A stretch of DNA of 64,000 nucleotides from Hafnia alvei (GTDB taxonomy: Bacteria; Pseudomonadota; Gammaproteobacteria; Enterobacterales; Enterobacteriaceae): contig NZ_CP139992.1 in assembly GCF_034424155.1 (NCBI RefSeq), positions 496,001-560,000 of the forward strand, read 5' to 3'. Below, piece by piece: positions 21,582 to 30,945 of the stretch (positions within the stretch are counted from its first letter, which is position 1; each line of letters opens with the position of its first letter). The position numbers and the translations under genes were made by a program. The notes below the pieces were generated by a model that was not told the DNA's origin, did no database searches, and saw nothing but the letters and a program-made list of their open reading frames with translations.

Positions 21582-23216
21582 ATGACGTGGCAAACACATA
21601 CGGTTTTTAATCAACCGCACCCTCTGAGTAACAGTAATCTCTATCTTTCTGATATTCCGCTCCAAGAGGCCGTTGAACGAGAGCTAGCGGGCTGGGATTC
21701 TGCGCTGCTAAGTGCGGTCGGCTTACAGCTAGGTTCGGCAGAGTCGCTTGAACTTGGCCGGATGGCAAACACCAATCCTCCTGAGCTGTTGCGCTACGAT
21801 GCGGCTGGGCGGCGTATCGATGACGTACGGTTTCATCCCGCTTGGCATATGTTGATGCAGGGCTTAACTGAAAATCGGGTGCATAATTTGCCTTGGCAAA
21901 CAGATGCACCGGCAGGGGCATTCGCGGCCCGCGCCGCTCGTTTTCTGCTACATAGCCAAGTTGAGGCCGGTACGCTTTGTCCAATCACCATGACCTTTGG
22001 CGCGATTCCGCTGCTGCAAAAAACGCTGCCTACCGCAATGAGTGGATGGTTAACGGGATTGCTGTCTGACCGTTATGATCCGCACTCGTTGCCCATAGAA
22101 CAGAAAAAAGGGCTGCTCATCGGCATGGGAATGACGGAAAAACAGGGCGGCTCGGATGTGCTTACTAATACGACACAGGCAACACCGTTAGAAGGCCGTG
22201 GGAATGGTCAGCCTTATCGGCTGGTGGGGCACAAATGGTTTTTCTCGGTTCCGCAAAGCGATGCGCACCTGATTTTGGCGCAGGCCAGCGGTGGGCTATC
22301 TTGCTTTTTTGTTCCTCGTATCCTGCCTGATAGCACACGCAACGCGATCCGTATCGAAAGGCTGAAAGAGAAACTGGGTAATCGTTCAAATGCGAGCGCA
22401 GAAGTTGAGTTTCAGGATGCGACGGGCTGGCTGCTAGGCGATGAAGGCGAGGGGGTGCGCCTGATATTACAGATGGGAAGCTCAACGCGCTTTGATTGCG
22501 CACTGGGCAGCCATGGATTGATGAGAAGGGCGTTTACCGTGGCGTTTTTCCATGCGTTGCAGCGTCAAGCATTTGGTAAACCGCTCGCTGAGCAGCCGCT
22601 GATGCGGCAGGTGTTAGCCAAAATGGCGCTGCGACTTGAAGGACAAACATCGCTGCTGTTTCGTCTTTGTCGAAGTTGGGAAATGCCGCATGTGCAGGGT
22701 GAGAAATTGTTTGGTCGCTTAATGACGCCAGCCGTTAAGTATTCAATCTGTAAGCAGGGCGTTCCTTTTGTCGCAGAGGCCATGGAAGCGTTAGGGGGAA
22801 TTGGCTATTGCGAAGAGAGCGAGCTGCCGCGTTTATACCGTGAGGCTCCGGTAAACAGTATCTGGGAAGGCTCTGGCAATATCATGTGTTTAGACGTATT
22901 ACGTGTATGGCGTAAAAACCCACATATGGAAGAGATGCTTAACTTAGAGTTGGCTGACGTGAAAGGGCAAAGTGCGTTATTTGATAAGGCGTGGCGGACT
23001 TTAGCGAAACGTTTACAGAAACCCAATGAGGCTGAAGCGAGGATCCTTTGCGATGAGTTGTTTAATCTGAATGCGGCGGCTCAGCTTTTACGTTTTGCTC
23101 CGGCTGATATTGCTCAAGCGTGGTGCCAACACTATTTCGCCTATGATGGGGGTAGCATCATCAATAACAAAACCCAAGAGACACTTTTACAACGGGCAAT
23201 GGGGTTAGCGAGCTAG
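21582..23216 (+). CDS. aidB: acyl-CoA dehydrogenase-like DNA alkylation response protein AidB
   Basis: 544 residues (E. coli 541). AidB is a flavoprotein of the acyl-CoA dehydrogenase fold, induced by Ada during alkylation stress in E. coli. It binds DNA through a C-terminal domain and is thought to protect upstream elements of transcribed genes. Family stretches seen are MTWQTHTVFNQP, GMGMTEKQGGSDVLTNTT, GHKWFFSVPQSDAHL and GGIGYCEESELPRLYREAPVN. The start ATG has a purine-rich site (AAGGGACACTGG). I could not confirm an Ada box in the 90 bp upstream. Confidence 0.96.
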   Translation: MTWQTHTVFNQPHPLSNSNLYLSDIPLQEAVERELAGWDSALLSAVGLQLGSAESLELGRMANTNPPELLRYDAAGRRIDDVRFHPAWHMLMQGLTENRVHNLPWQTDAPAGAFAARAARFLLHSQVEAGTLCPITMTFGAIPLLQKTLPTAMSGWLTGLLSDRYDPHSLPIEQKKGLLIGMGMTEKQGGSDVLTNTTQATPLEGRGNGQPYRLVGHKWFFSVPQSDAHLILAQASGGLSCFFVPRILPDSTRNAIRIERLKEKLGNRSNASAEVEFQDATGWLLGDEGEGVRLILQMGSSTRFDCALGSHGLMRRAFTVAFFHALQRQAFGKPLAEQPLMRQVLAKMALRLEGQTSLLFRLCRSWEMPHVQGEKLFGRLMTPAVKYSICKQGVPFVAEAMEALGGIGYCEESELPRLYREAPVNSIWEGSGNIMCLDVLRVWRKNPHMEEMLNLELADVKGQSALFDKAWRTLAKRLQKPNEAEARILCDELFNLNAAAQLLRFAPADIAQAWCQHYFAYDGGSIINNKTQETLLQRAMGLAS

Positions 23217-23217
23217 C

Positions 23218-23493
23218 TCAGCTATACAACGCCGCGGTAACGTGCCATGTGTGCTGCGGCGTATTTTCATCCATCGTCAGGATTCGATAGTAGCTTGCGC
23301 CTTGTTCATCGGCCTTTAGCGCAATAATCCGCTCTACGTCGTGGGGTTCTCCCACAATATCACGCATTGAAATAATACCGACCTGATTAAGCCCGGTAGT
23401 GAGATCGGCATTAACGTTTTCAGCGGATTGAGCGGATGCGCTAATTAAACCAATGGATAGTAATAACGTGGTGAGCACTGGGGACCTGTTCAT
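23218..23493 (-). CDS. yjfN: periplasmic DUF1471 protein YjfN
   Basis: 91 residues from the ATG at 23491-23493. AAGGAG lies at the right distance, and the longer frame upstream is not needed. Signal peptide MNRSPVLTTLLLSIGLISASAQ, cut near residue 24, followed by a DUF1471 (YhcN/BhsA/McbA) domain with the usual pattern GxISM...A...ADEQGASYYRI...WHVTAALY. In E. coli, YjfN is a small periplasmic protein reported to stimulate DegP protease. It is convergent with aidB, with only 1 bp between stops. Confidence 0.88.
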   Translation of the reverse strand: MNRSPVLTTLLLSIGLISASAQSAENVNADLTTGLNQVGIISMRDIVGEPHDVERIIALKADEQGASYYRILTMDENTPQHTWHVTAALYS

Positions 23494-23571
23494 CGGCGAA
23501 CTCCTTACGCATATTTCATCGTCCAGATAAAATTGTTCAGTTGTATTAACGTATTTATAACAGCGTGATAA

Positions 23572-23625
23572 TAAAAAAAAGTCCACGAGCTTTGCCTGAT
23601 AATGAGACAGAGCGCGTAGACTTTT
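23572..23625 (-). terminator. intrinsic terminator after bsmA
   Basis: Read on the minus strand, AAAAGTC (23619-23625) pairs with GACTTTT (23577-23583), with further pairing inside (GCTTTG/CAGAGC). It continues into a run of T complementary to 23572-23580. Confidence 0.75.
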
Positions 23626-23664
23626 ACTGAGGCGTATAGGATTTGTTAAATAAAGCCCACAAAC

Positions 23665-23973
23665 TTACTTGTATAAAATGGCCTGAGCATACCACTGGCC
23701 TGGTACGCCAGTTTCATCGACCATAATAACGTAGTAATAGGTTGCACCAGCTTCATCAGCTTGTTTTTGAATAACTTCCTGAGCATTCATTGGGCTACCA
23801 TAAACCTGTGCGCTGATGGTTCTCATGCGATCTAATCCGCTTGTTTGGTCACGGCGAACTTCTTGTGCATGTGCTCCCGGTGTAGGTGGTGGCACTGGCT
23901 TGCTGTTCATGACGCCGCAGGCGGTCAAAAACAGCGTCATTACGAGTACAAAAGAAAGCTTTATATTTTTCAT
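23665..23973 (-). CDS. bsmA: DUF1471 lipoprotein BsmA
   Basis: 102 residues. The leader MKNIKLSFVLVMTLFLTACG has a lipobox LTAC with Cys19 as the lipid attachment residue, so the protein is an outer-membrane-directed lipoprotein. The C-terminal half is a DUF1471 domain (RTISAQVYGSPMNAQ...ADEAGATYYYVI...WYAQAILY). E. coli BsmA (YjfO) affects biofilm formation and stress tolerance. It sits between yjfN and yjfP as in E. coli. The ribosome binding site is weak. Confidence 0.87.
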   Translation of the reverse strand: MKNIKLSFVLVMTLFLTACGVMNSKPVPPPTPGAHAQEVRRDQTSGLDRMRTISAQVYGSPMNAQEVIQKQADEAGATYYYVIMVDETGVPGQWYAQAILYK

Positions 23974-24151
23974 GGAATGGCCTGTTAAAGGTAGGCAAGT
24001 TATTCAATTGTATCCTGCATGGTGCGGAATTGACCAGCAGGCGAAACGTAATTCCTGACAGCGCCATAAGATAGAACCAGAAGTGATTGTTTCTCGTTGA
24101 GCGACAGCTCATTATTTGCCATTAATGCGTTGCTTGCGGAGTGATAAGAAA

Positions 24152-24901
24152 ATGGTTGAGATGTTTGATGAAGTGATCGAAGGGATTCCGGTGTTACATG
24201 CGGCTCCGGCTGGAAAGCAGGGGCAACCGTTACCCACCATCTTTTTCTATCATGGATTTACCTCATCGAAAGAGGTGTATTCCTACTTTGGCTATGTGTT
24301 TGCTAAAGCGGGTTTTCGTACCATCTTGCCTGAAGCTAATTTGCACGGCGCTCGTTTTAACGGCGACAGCGCGTTCCGTTTAGCCCATTTCTGGGATATT
24401 TTAAAATCCAATATCGATGAACTGCCGGCCATTTATCAGCATTATCAACGAGAAGGTCTTATTTTAGACAATCGCGTTGGCGTATGTGGTGCATCATTGG
24501 GTGGAATGACCACGCTGGGAGCGAAGGTGCGCTATCCGTGGATCCAAGCCGCCGCATCGTTTATGGGATCGGGCTATTATCTTTCGCTGGCACCCACGCT
24601 TTTCCCGCCTTTTGAGGCTCAAACCCCCGAGTCTCGTCAGCAACTGACCACAGATTTGGCGTTCTTGGCAGATTATCAAGTCGTTGATCGGTTAGAGAAA
24701 CTGGCCGATAAGCCGTTGCTGATTTGGCATGGGTTGGCTGATGACCTCGTTCCTGCCGAAGAGAGTCGGCGTTTGATTCGTGATTTGGGCGAGCAGAATT
24801 TGCTGGCGCAGGTTCGCTTCGAAACTGAGCCGGCGATTGGTCATAAAATCACGGTGTCGGCATTAGATGTGGGTGTTCAGTTCTTTTCTCGCCATCTTTA
24901 A
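24152..24901 (+). CDS. yjfP: alpha/beta hydrolase (esterase) YjfP
   Basis: 249 residues from the ATG at 24152, the same length as E. coli YjfP. GCGGAG precedes it, and an upstream TTG start has no support. The alpha/beta-hydrolase fold shows an HGF oxyanion motif (YHGFTSS), nucleophile S115 in GASLGG, Asp in HGLADDLVP (197/198) and H231 in IGHKIT. E. coli YjfP has carboxylesterase activity on short acyl esters. In E. coli the ula ascorbate operon follows; here yjfY follows directly. Confidence 0.92.
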   Translation: MVEMFDEVIEGIPVLHAAPAGKQGQPLPTIFFYHGFTSSKEVYSYFGYVFAKAGFRTILPEANLHGARFNGDSAFRLAHFWDILKSNIDELPAIYQHYQREGLILDNRVGVCGASLGGMTTLGAKVRYPWIQAAASFMGSGYYLSLAPTLFPPFEAQTPESRQQLTTDLAFLADYQVVDRLEKLADKPLLIWHGLADDLVPAEESRRLIRDLGEQNLLAQVRFETEPAIGHKITVSALDVGVQFFSRHL

Positions 24902-24904
24902 GCG

Positions 24905-24938
24905 AAAAAAGCCCCGTATGATGGGTGTCATACAGGGC
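24905..24938 (-). terminator. intrinsic terminator after yjfY
   Basis: On the minus strand GCCCTGTATGA pairs with TCATACGGGGC (24911-24938, one bulge), followed by six T complementary to 24905-24910. It lies just past the yjfP stop. Confidence 0.85.
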
Positions 24939-25046
24939 AACGTAGCGATATATCTCGTTGTTATTGTTTGGTCTTTGGCAGGATTGTCTCAACCTTTTAT
25001 TGAACTATTTTAGGTTGTTGCGTTGCTCTCTGGTGTTGCATTGGTT

Positions 25047-25322
25047 TTAGCGGAACAGGGCTGCACTCACGTGCATTTGTCCGTTGCTTTCAGGTTCATG
25101 CATCACAATCACCTGATAGTATTTTGCACCTTGCGCCGTGGCTTCTTGTTGCAGCTGAGGCAAGGCTTCCTGCACGTTCTGGACATCATGGTTTACGCTA
25201 ATCACTGCATATTCATTGGCGATCAGGTTATTGGCCTGACGACCGGTGATTTCAGTGGCAGCGAGTGCGTTGGTGGCGGCAAACAGGGTTAATGTCGTCA
25301 CGAGGGCGATGATAGATTTCAT
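25047..25322 (-). CDS. yjfY: periplasmic DUF1471 protein YjfY
   Basis: 91 residues with signal peptide MKSIIALVTTLTLFAATNALA (cut about 21/22) and a DUF1471 domain (NEYAVISVNHDVQNVQEA...ATAQGAKYYQVIVM...MHVSAALF). GAGGAG precedes the start. It lies between yjfP and rpsF, the position of E. coli yjfY. Function unknown; DUF1471 relatives respond to metal, acid or oxidative stress. Confidence 0.85.
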   Translation of the reverse strand: MKSIIALVTTLTLFAATNALAATEITGRQANNLIANEYAVISVNHDVQNVQEALPQLQQEATAQGAKYYQVIVMHEPESNGQMHVSAALFR

Positions 25323-25584
25323 CGGATTCTCCTCAATGTTGTTGATTTAGGTTGAATAACTTCTAGATTGGCGATTTATTGGGTAAACAGCATTATCCGT
25401 TGCCGATATGAATAGTTTAGTCTTCATTCATTCAATTGATAGCTACATTTTTTGCTGTTTAGACTCAAAAAAACTGAATATCTTTGACGATAAATGCTTA
25501 CGCCTTGCTGGCGGCCTTCGAGAGGCAAATATCGGCACTATTCTTTTTCTGATCTTCCCCCCGATAATAATTTCGCCAATTACC

Positions 25585-25613
25585 TTGAGTTTCCTACCCT
25601 GCGCAAGTATGAT
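25585..25613 (+). promoter_or_regulatory. sigma-70 promoter of the rpsF operon
   Basis: TTGAGT (25585-25590) and TATGAT (25608-25613) are exactly 17 bp apart. Transcription would start near 25620 and give a leader of about 90 nt that contains the S6:S18 hairpin. The rest of the 389-bp yjfY-rpsF spacer shows no gene. Confidence 0.75.
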
Positions 25614-25651
25614 TACGCGTCATTTTTCAGCCGCACACAAACACGTTCCTT

Positions 25652-25686
25652 GCCTCCATGGGCCGCGGCTGACCCTATCAGGAGGC
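25652..25686 (+). promoter_or_regulatory. S6:S18 ribosomal protein leader motif
   Basis: GCCTCC (25652-25657) pairs with GGAGGC (25681-25686), and inside, GGG (25660-25662) pairs with CCC (25673-25675). CCG in the internal region fits the conserved feature of the leader bound by the S6:S18 complex, which autoregulates rpsF-rpsR in many bacteria. The motif lies 25 bp before rpsF. Confidence 0.7.
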
Positions 25687-25693
25687 TGAATAA

Positions 25694-26110
<417 letters not shown>

Positions 26111-26118
26111 TTGCTGCA

Positions 26119-26668
<550 letters not shown>

Positions 26669-26707
26669 TCGGCTGCTGTCCATTAACGACTTTAAGAGGA
26701 TAAGGTA

Positions 26708-27157
26708 ATGCAAGTTATTCTGCTTGATAAAGTAGCAAACCTGGGTAGCCTGGGTGATCAGGTTAACGTTAAAGCAGGTTACGCACGTAACTTCTTGGTT
26801 CCACAGGGCAAAGCTGTTCCTGCAACTAAGAAAAACATCGAGTTCTTCGAAGCACGCCGTGCTGAACTGGAAGCCAAACTGGCTGACGTTCTGGCAGCTG
26901 CTGAAGCTCGTGCTGCTAAGATCAACGAACTGGGTGCTGTAACTCTCGCTTCTAAAGCGGGTGACGAAGGCAAACTGTTTGGTTCAATCGGTACTCGCGA
27001 CATCGCTGATGCAGTTACTGCAGCCGGTGTTCAGGTAGCGAAAAGCGAAGTTCGCCTGCCGAATGGCGTTCTGCGTACTCTGGGTGATCACGAAGTTCAC
27101 TTCCAGGTACACAGCGACGTATTCGCACAGCTGAATGTCGTTGTAGTTGCTGAGTAA
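26708..27157 (+). CDS. rplI: 50S ribosomal protein L9
   Basis: 149 residues. It starts [30 protein letters not shown]-type, with two globular domains joined by the long helix (about 40-75, rich in Ala/Glu/Lys). L9 extends from the L1 side of the 50S subunit and helps frame maintenance. Last gene of the operon; AAGAGGATAAGG gives the ribosome binding site. Confidence 0.98.
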   Translation: MQVILLDKVANLGSLGDQVNVKAGYARNFLVPQGKAVPATKKNIEFFEARRAELEAKLADVLAAAEARAAKINELGAVTLASKAGDEGKLFGSIGTRDIADAVTAAGVQVAKSEVRLPNGVLRTLGDHEVHFQVHSDVFAQLNVVVVAE

Positions 27158-27193
27158 TAGCTGAAAAGCTGTTAACGATGTAACTCGTCAAAG

Positions 27194-27216
27194 CGCCGGC
27201 CTTGTGCCGGCGTTTT
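27194..27216 (+). terminator. intrinsic terminator after rplI
   Basis: CGCCGGC (27194-27200) pairs with GCCGGCG (27206-27212) over CTTGT, followed by TTTT. Confidence 0.9.
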
Positions 27217-27294
27217 GCATTCTATTCTCGCCAGAATCTCGGGTTATCGCGAAAAACGGCGTAAACTAGCATAAGTTCTGTCGAGGAGACTCTT

Positions 27295-27657
27295 ATGCCT
27301 GCCACCATCAACATCGCCCGCGTCTACGACGTCCATGCCCCGTATCCTGCTAATACCTTCCTCACCGACCGTTTATGGCCGCGTGGTCTCTCCAAAGTCC
27401 GCCTAGAAGGCGTGCAGTGGCTTAAGGCCGTTGCGCCCAGCAATGAGCTACGTCATGCTTTTCATGAGCAGCGCGTGTCTTGGCAAGAGTTTGGTGAGCG
27501 ATATCGAGCAGAATTGAAGGATAATCAAGCCTGTGAAGAATTAGTTGAGCTGTTAAAGCGCGATGAATCACTGACGCTGCTCTATGGCAGCCGAGATGAG
27601 CAGCACAATCAGGCGATTGTACTGCGTGAATATCTGTTACAGCAGGTTAGTGCTTAG
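27295..27657 (+). CDS. DUF488 family protein, YeaO-like
   Basis: 120 residues resembling E. coli YeaO: IARVYD, DRLWPRGLSK (about 25-34), APSNELRHAFH, FGERYRAEL and SLTLLYGSRDEQHNQAIVL. DUF488 proteins are small and uncharacterised. A role in metal or redox biology has been suggested but is not proven. In E. coli, yeaO is elsewhere on the chromosome; here it lies between rplI and ytfB. Its stop codon overlaps the stop of convergent ytfB by two bases (27654-27657). CGAGGAG precedes the ATG. Confidence 0.85.
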   Translation: MPATINIARVYDVHAPYPANTFLTDRLWPRGLSKVRLEGVQWLKAVAPSNELRHAFHEQRVSWQEFGERYRAELKDNQACEELVELLKRDESLTLLYGSRDEQHNQAIVLREYLLQQVSA

Positions 27658-28343
27658 CGAACTCGGCGAAAACTGCCGTCAGATTCGCGGCGGAACTCGA
27701 TTTGTTCGTTAGTAATGGTTTCAATTTTGAGTGCAATGACCTGACCTTGCGCGTTGTGCTGGATTTCAACTTCTTGCCCAGCTTTCAGGTTACTGAGGGG
27801 TTTATCGTTACCCTCAACCTGCGCCATGGCAAAGACATCGTTCACATCTAGTTGGTTATCGCGGAATAGCTGCGCTAGGGTTTGACCCGCTTGAATATGA
27901 TATTCCTGCCAGCCATTTGCGGCGGTTTGATTCGTTGGCGCTACGCGCGGCGGCGGTGGGGCATCGTTATTTTGCATCCCAGCCTGTAAAGGCATTTCGT
28001 TTTCCTGAGGTTGTTCAGGCGAATAGCGAGCATCTTGTGGATCAGAATAAGGCCAGAGAAGAGACAGCAAAAGTACCACTGTGGCGACAATCACCCAGCG
28101 GCGGTGGAAAGCCGGTAGCGGCTCCATCCAATCGAAACGATCGGGCATATGCCACACATTGTAGAGGTGCTGTTTAACTACCTTCAGCTTATCCAGCAGC
28201 TTGGCAGACGTACTAGCAGACATAGGATGCTCCGTTTCCTGATCCTGCGGTTCCGGTGAGATCCGCTGACGTAGGTTGAGCCATGTACGCAAAACGGGCT
28301 GATATACCCGCCTGTTTCTTCTCCTGGGCGTGATTCTGCCCAT
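27654..28343 (-). CDS. ytfB: OapA-domain cell-division-associated protein YtfB
   Basis: 229 residues as called. A shorter start (complement of 28221-28223) gives 189 residues, and both starts have a ribosome binding site (AGAGGT and GGAG). The N-terminal extension is basic (MGRITPRRRNRR). Core order: OapA N-terminal motif (PDRFDWMEPLPAFHRRW), one membrane span (about 82-98), a Gln/Pro-rich periplasmic linker, and a LysM-like OapA domain (about 147-220, IQAGQTLAQLFRDNQLDVNDVFAMAQVEG). E. coli YtfB binds glycans and localises to the septum. Confidence 0.9.
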   Translation of the reverse strand: MGRITPRRRNRRVYQPVLRTWLNLRQRISPEPQDQETEHPMSASTSAKLLDKLKVVKQHLYNVWHMPDRFDWMEPLPAFHRRWVIVATVVLLLSLLWPYSDPQDARYSPEQPQENEMPLQAGMQNNDAPPPPRVAPTNQTAANGWQEYHIQAGQTLAQLFRDNQLDVNDVFAMAQVEGNDKPLSNLKAGQEVEIQHNAQGQVIALKIETITNEQIEFRRESDGSFRRVR

Positions 28344-28399
28344 GATGACCTCTCTTGATGGTGCCTTAGTCGTAAGCGTAGAGAAAATCGACGCTAGAT

Positions 28400-28453
28400 G
28401 ACAGGTTAATACTCTGAAAAATGGTATCTATCACCTAGGAGCAATAACCTGTC
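28400..28453. promoter_or_regulatory. 9-bp inverted repeat upstream of fklB
   Basis: GACAGGTTA (28400-28408) and TAACCTGTC (28445-28453) are perfect inverted repeats separated by 36 bp. The next bases are TTTATCTT. It lies about 140 bp before fklB, in the divergent ytfB-fklB spacer. It may be a pair of operator half-sites or a leader hairpin. Confidence 0.4.
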
Positions 28454-28590
28454 TTTATCTTACCAAGTAAATGAAGTGTTATTGTTTCTTTTTCCTAGAT
28501 AAAAGTCATCCTTCTGGACGCAAGATTTTACCCTAGGCTCCTGCACTGCTATGCTTCGTCTTCTACATTTTAAAGATTAAAGGAAACACC

Positions 28591-29211
28591 ATGTCGACCC
28601 CTTCTTTTGACAGTATAGAAGCGCAAGCAAGTTATGGTATTGGTCTGCAAGTTGGCCAGCAACTGAATGAGTCTGGTCTGGAAGGTTTGCAGCCTGAAGC
28701 GCTGTTGGCAGGCCTGCGCGACGCGATGGAAGGGAATGCTCCGGCGGTTCCTGTAGAAGCCGTTCATCGTGCGCTGCGTGAAATCCATGAACGTGCAGAC
28801 GCCGTGCGTCGCGAACAGCAAAAAGGCTTGGCTGAAGCGGGTCAGAAATTCTTGGAAGAAAACGCTAAGAATGATGATGTTACCGTAACTGAATCTGGCC
28901 TGCAGTTCAAAGTGCTGGAAAAAGGTGAAGGGACTATTCCAGCTCGTCAGGATCAGGTTCGCGTCCACTATACCGGTCGTCTGGTTGATGGCACCGTATT
29001 TGATAGCTCCGTTGAACGTGGCCAGCCAGCTGAATTCCCAGTGAATGGCGTGATCCCAGGTTGGATCGAAGCATTGACCATGATGCCAGTCGGTTCAAAA
29101 TGGCAGCTGTATATTCCTCATAACTTAGCTTATGGCGAACGTGGCGCGGGTGCTTCTATCCCTCCGTACAGCGCTTTGGTATTTGACGTTGAACTGCTAG
29201 AAATTCTGTAA
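28591..29211 (+). CDS. fklB: FKBP-type peptidyl-prolyl isomerase FklB (FKBP22)
   Basis: 206 residues, same as E. coli. The N-terminal helical dimerisation domain (about 1-90) precedes the FKBP domain (about 105-206), with active-site stretches [28 protein letters not shown] and [13 protein letters not shown]. No signal peptide, so it is cytoplasmic. It isomerises Xaa-Pro bonds. In E. coli, cycA follows; here ytfE follows directly. Confidence 0.96.
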   Translation: MSTPSFDSIEAQASYGIGLQVGQQLNESGLEGLQPEALLAGLRDAMEGNAPAVPVEAVHRALREIHERADAVRREQQKGLAEAGQKFLEENAKNDDVTVTESGLQFKVLEKGEGTIPARQDQVRVHYTGRLVDGTVFDSSVERGQPAEFPVNGVIPGWIEALTMMPVGSKWQLYIPHNLAYGERGAGASIPPYSALVFDVELLEIL

Positions 29212-29241
29212 TTCGGGTTAGCGTTAACGTTAATCAATGCG

Positions 29242-29266
29242 AAAGCCGGCGTATGCCGGCTTTTTT
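29242..29266 (+). terminator. intrinsic terminator after fklB
   Basis: AAAGCCGGC (29242-29250) pairs with GCCGGCTTT over GTAT, then T run to 29266. It may also end ytfE transcripts from the other side, although the A-run there is short. Confidence 0.92.
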
Positions 29267-29288
29267 ACGTTCTAGAGCGATAGGTTTC

Positions 29289-29960
29289 TTATTCGCTGCG
29301 CAGCGCGCGTGGGAAGAGTAAGTTATTTTCTAAACTGATGTGCTCCATCAAATCATTGATGAATTCGTTGATTCCAGCATACAAAGCTTGCCAAGTATTA
29401 CAGGCACCTTCAGGTGGAACGACATTGTTGGTCAAGAACTTGATGACTTCAAGCTGTTCACCGGCGTCGTCATGTTCGCTTTCCATTACTGAAATCGGAC
29501 CGCCAGCCTGTGCGCCCATCCCTTGTTCAATCAGCGGGAAGAGAATACGTTCTTCTTTCATCATGTGCTGGCTGAGGTCTTGATAGATTAAGTTCAGCTG
29601 TTTACCCAAACCTTTTGGGCAGGTTGGTTTGTCGGCGTGTACACGTTCTACTTTTTCCGCCATGAGGATCAGCTCCGGCAGTTGTTCACGATGGCGATCG
29701 TGATAGCGCTTAACAATAAACGGTGTGATCTCAGCCAACGGCGTTGTACGCCAGTCGTGCGCGGTGGCGTTGTTTGGCTCGCTCTTAAGGGCTTCCAGTT
29801 GCGCTTCTAGTTCATCCACATTCAGATTCTTTTTGGTGGCTACGCGCAATAACGTTTGTTTGCCCCCACAGCAGAAGTCCATATCATGCTGACGGAAAAG
29901 ACGCGTTGCACGTGGAATGGTGATTGCCAGCTCGCCTAATGATAGATCGCGTAGTGCCAT
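29289..29960 (-). CDS. ytfE: di-iron iron-sulfur-cluster repair protein YtfE (RIC)
   Basis: 223 residues (E. coli 220). An N-terminal ScdA_N domain with DFCCGG (Cys30-Cys31) is followed by a hemerythrin-like four-helix bundle. Di-iron ligands are at H87, H132, E136, H163, H207 and E211, each shifted by three from E. coli. YtfE repairs iron-sulfur clusters damaged by nitric oxide or oxidants. A strong NsrR box lies 32 bp upstream of its start (29992-30014), so repression by the NsrR encoded in this window is expected. Confidence 0.96.
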   Translation of the reverse strand: MALRDLSLGELAITIPRATRLFRQHDMDFCCGGKQTLLRVATKKNLNVDELEAQLEALKSEPNNATAHDWRTTPLAEITPFIVKRYHDRHREQLPELILMAEKVERVHADKPTCPKGLGKQLNLIYQDLSQHMMKEERILFPLIEQGMGAQAGGPISVMESEHDDAGEQLEVIKFLTNNVVPPEGACNTWQALYAGINEFINDLMEHISLENNLLFPRALRSE

Positions 29961-29991
29961 AGTTATGTTCCTCAGGATGCCTATATTTTAT

Positions 29992-30014
29992 AAGGTGCAT
30001 TTTAAATGCAATTT
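29992..30014 (-). promoter_or_regulatory. NsrR operator upstream of ytfE
   Basis: AAGGTGCATTTTAAATGCAATTT matches the 11-1-11 NsrR motif AAGATGCYTTT-N-AAARGCATCTT closely in the core. E. coli ytfE is a main NsrR target with a site in the same place. Confidence 0.85.
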
Positions 30015-30090
30015 ATAATTTAAGCCATAACTCTTTGGGGGTTGTTGAGTCATTTGCGATAATCAAAGAAATAAAAAGTGAGGAAAGACG

Positions 30091-30894
30091 ATGTTTTCCC
30101 ATTGGTTAACTCGGTGGAATTTACAGGCCGATGGTGCGCCGATACAGACTCGTAGCAGCCAGCTATTGCCAGTTTTATGCGATGGCATTCCATTAATGCT
30201 GAAACTTGCTCTGGTTGAAGAGGAGCGCCGTGGTGCCGATTTAATGCAATGGTGGAATGGCAATGGTGCTGCGAAGGTTGTTGCTCATCATAACGAAGCC
30301 TTGCTGATGGAACGTGCGTGCGGAGGCAAAAATCTGCTGCATATGGCTAAACATAGCCAAGACGAAGACGATGAGGCGAGTCAGATTATTTGCCGTGTCG
30401 TCACTCAACTACATACTTGCCGTGAAGAAATGACACCTTCGCTGGAGGCACTGCATCAGCGTTTTAACGCATTACGGCAGGCTGTGTCTCATAGTTCACT
30501 AATGTCATTGTGTTGTTCGGTTGCCGAAACGTTGCTGTCTAGCCCACAAGACGAAGTGGTATTGCACGGCGATATACACCATGGAAATATTTTAGATTTT
30601 GGTGAGCGTGGATGGTTGGCAATTGACCCCAAAGGCTTATTCGGTGAGCGTGGTTATGATTATGCCAACTTATTTTGTAATCCTGAGCTTTCAACGTGTA
30701 CACGGCGCGAGCGTTTTTTGCGCCAGCTCGCCGTGGTGACGCAGGCAGCAAACTTAGATAGGCAAAGATTGCTGATGTGGATTATGGCCTACGCGGGATT
30801 ATCGGCGGCTTGGTTTCTAGAAGATAATGAGCTTGATTATGTCGCTAGCCGCATGTGCATCGCGAGATTTGCCGCTGACGAATTAGATATCTGA
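30091..30894 (+). CDS. APH(6)-type aminoglycoside/hydroxyurea phosphotransferase family kinase
   Basis: 267 residues. It has the protein-kinase-like APH fold of the streptomycin/hydroxyurea 6-phosphotransferase family (PF04655; StrB is a member of similar length). The catalytic loop is VVLHGDIHHGNIL with D161 and N166, followed by the metal-binding LAIDPKGLFGERGYDYANLF with D179. The N-terminal nucleotide region is present but its lysine is hard to assign. The flanks are core genes and there are no mobile-element marks, so this looks like a resident chromosomal gene. Its real substrate is unknown, and family membership does not prove drug resistance. E. coli has ytfFGH in this gap instead. 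It diverges from ytfE. Confidence 0.85.
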   Translation: MFSHWLTRWNLQADGAPIQTRSSQLLPVLCDGIPLMLKLALVEEERRGADLMQWWNGNGAAKVVAHHNEALLMERACGGKNLLHMAKHSQDEDDEASQIICRVVTQLHTCREEMTPSLEALHQRFNALRQAVSHSSLMSLCCSVAETLLSSPQDEVVLHGDIHHGNILDFGERGWLAIDPKGLFGERGYDYANLFCNPELSTCTRRERFLRQLAVVTQAANLDRQRLLMWIMAYAGLSAAWFLEDNELDYVASRMCIARFAADELDI

Positions 30895-30910
30895 CCGGTC
30901 TATACCGAGC

Positions 30911-30939
30911 ATCCCCCCACTGCGAATCAGCGGGGGGAT
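30911..30939. terminator. bidirectional terminator between the APH-type gene and cpdB
   Basis: ATCCCCCC (30911-30918) pairs with GGGGGGAT (30932-30939), with an inner CTG/CAG stem. It separates two convergent genes. T-runs are short on both sides. Confidence 0.75.
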
Positions 30940-30945
30940 TTAGTA

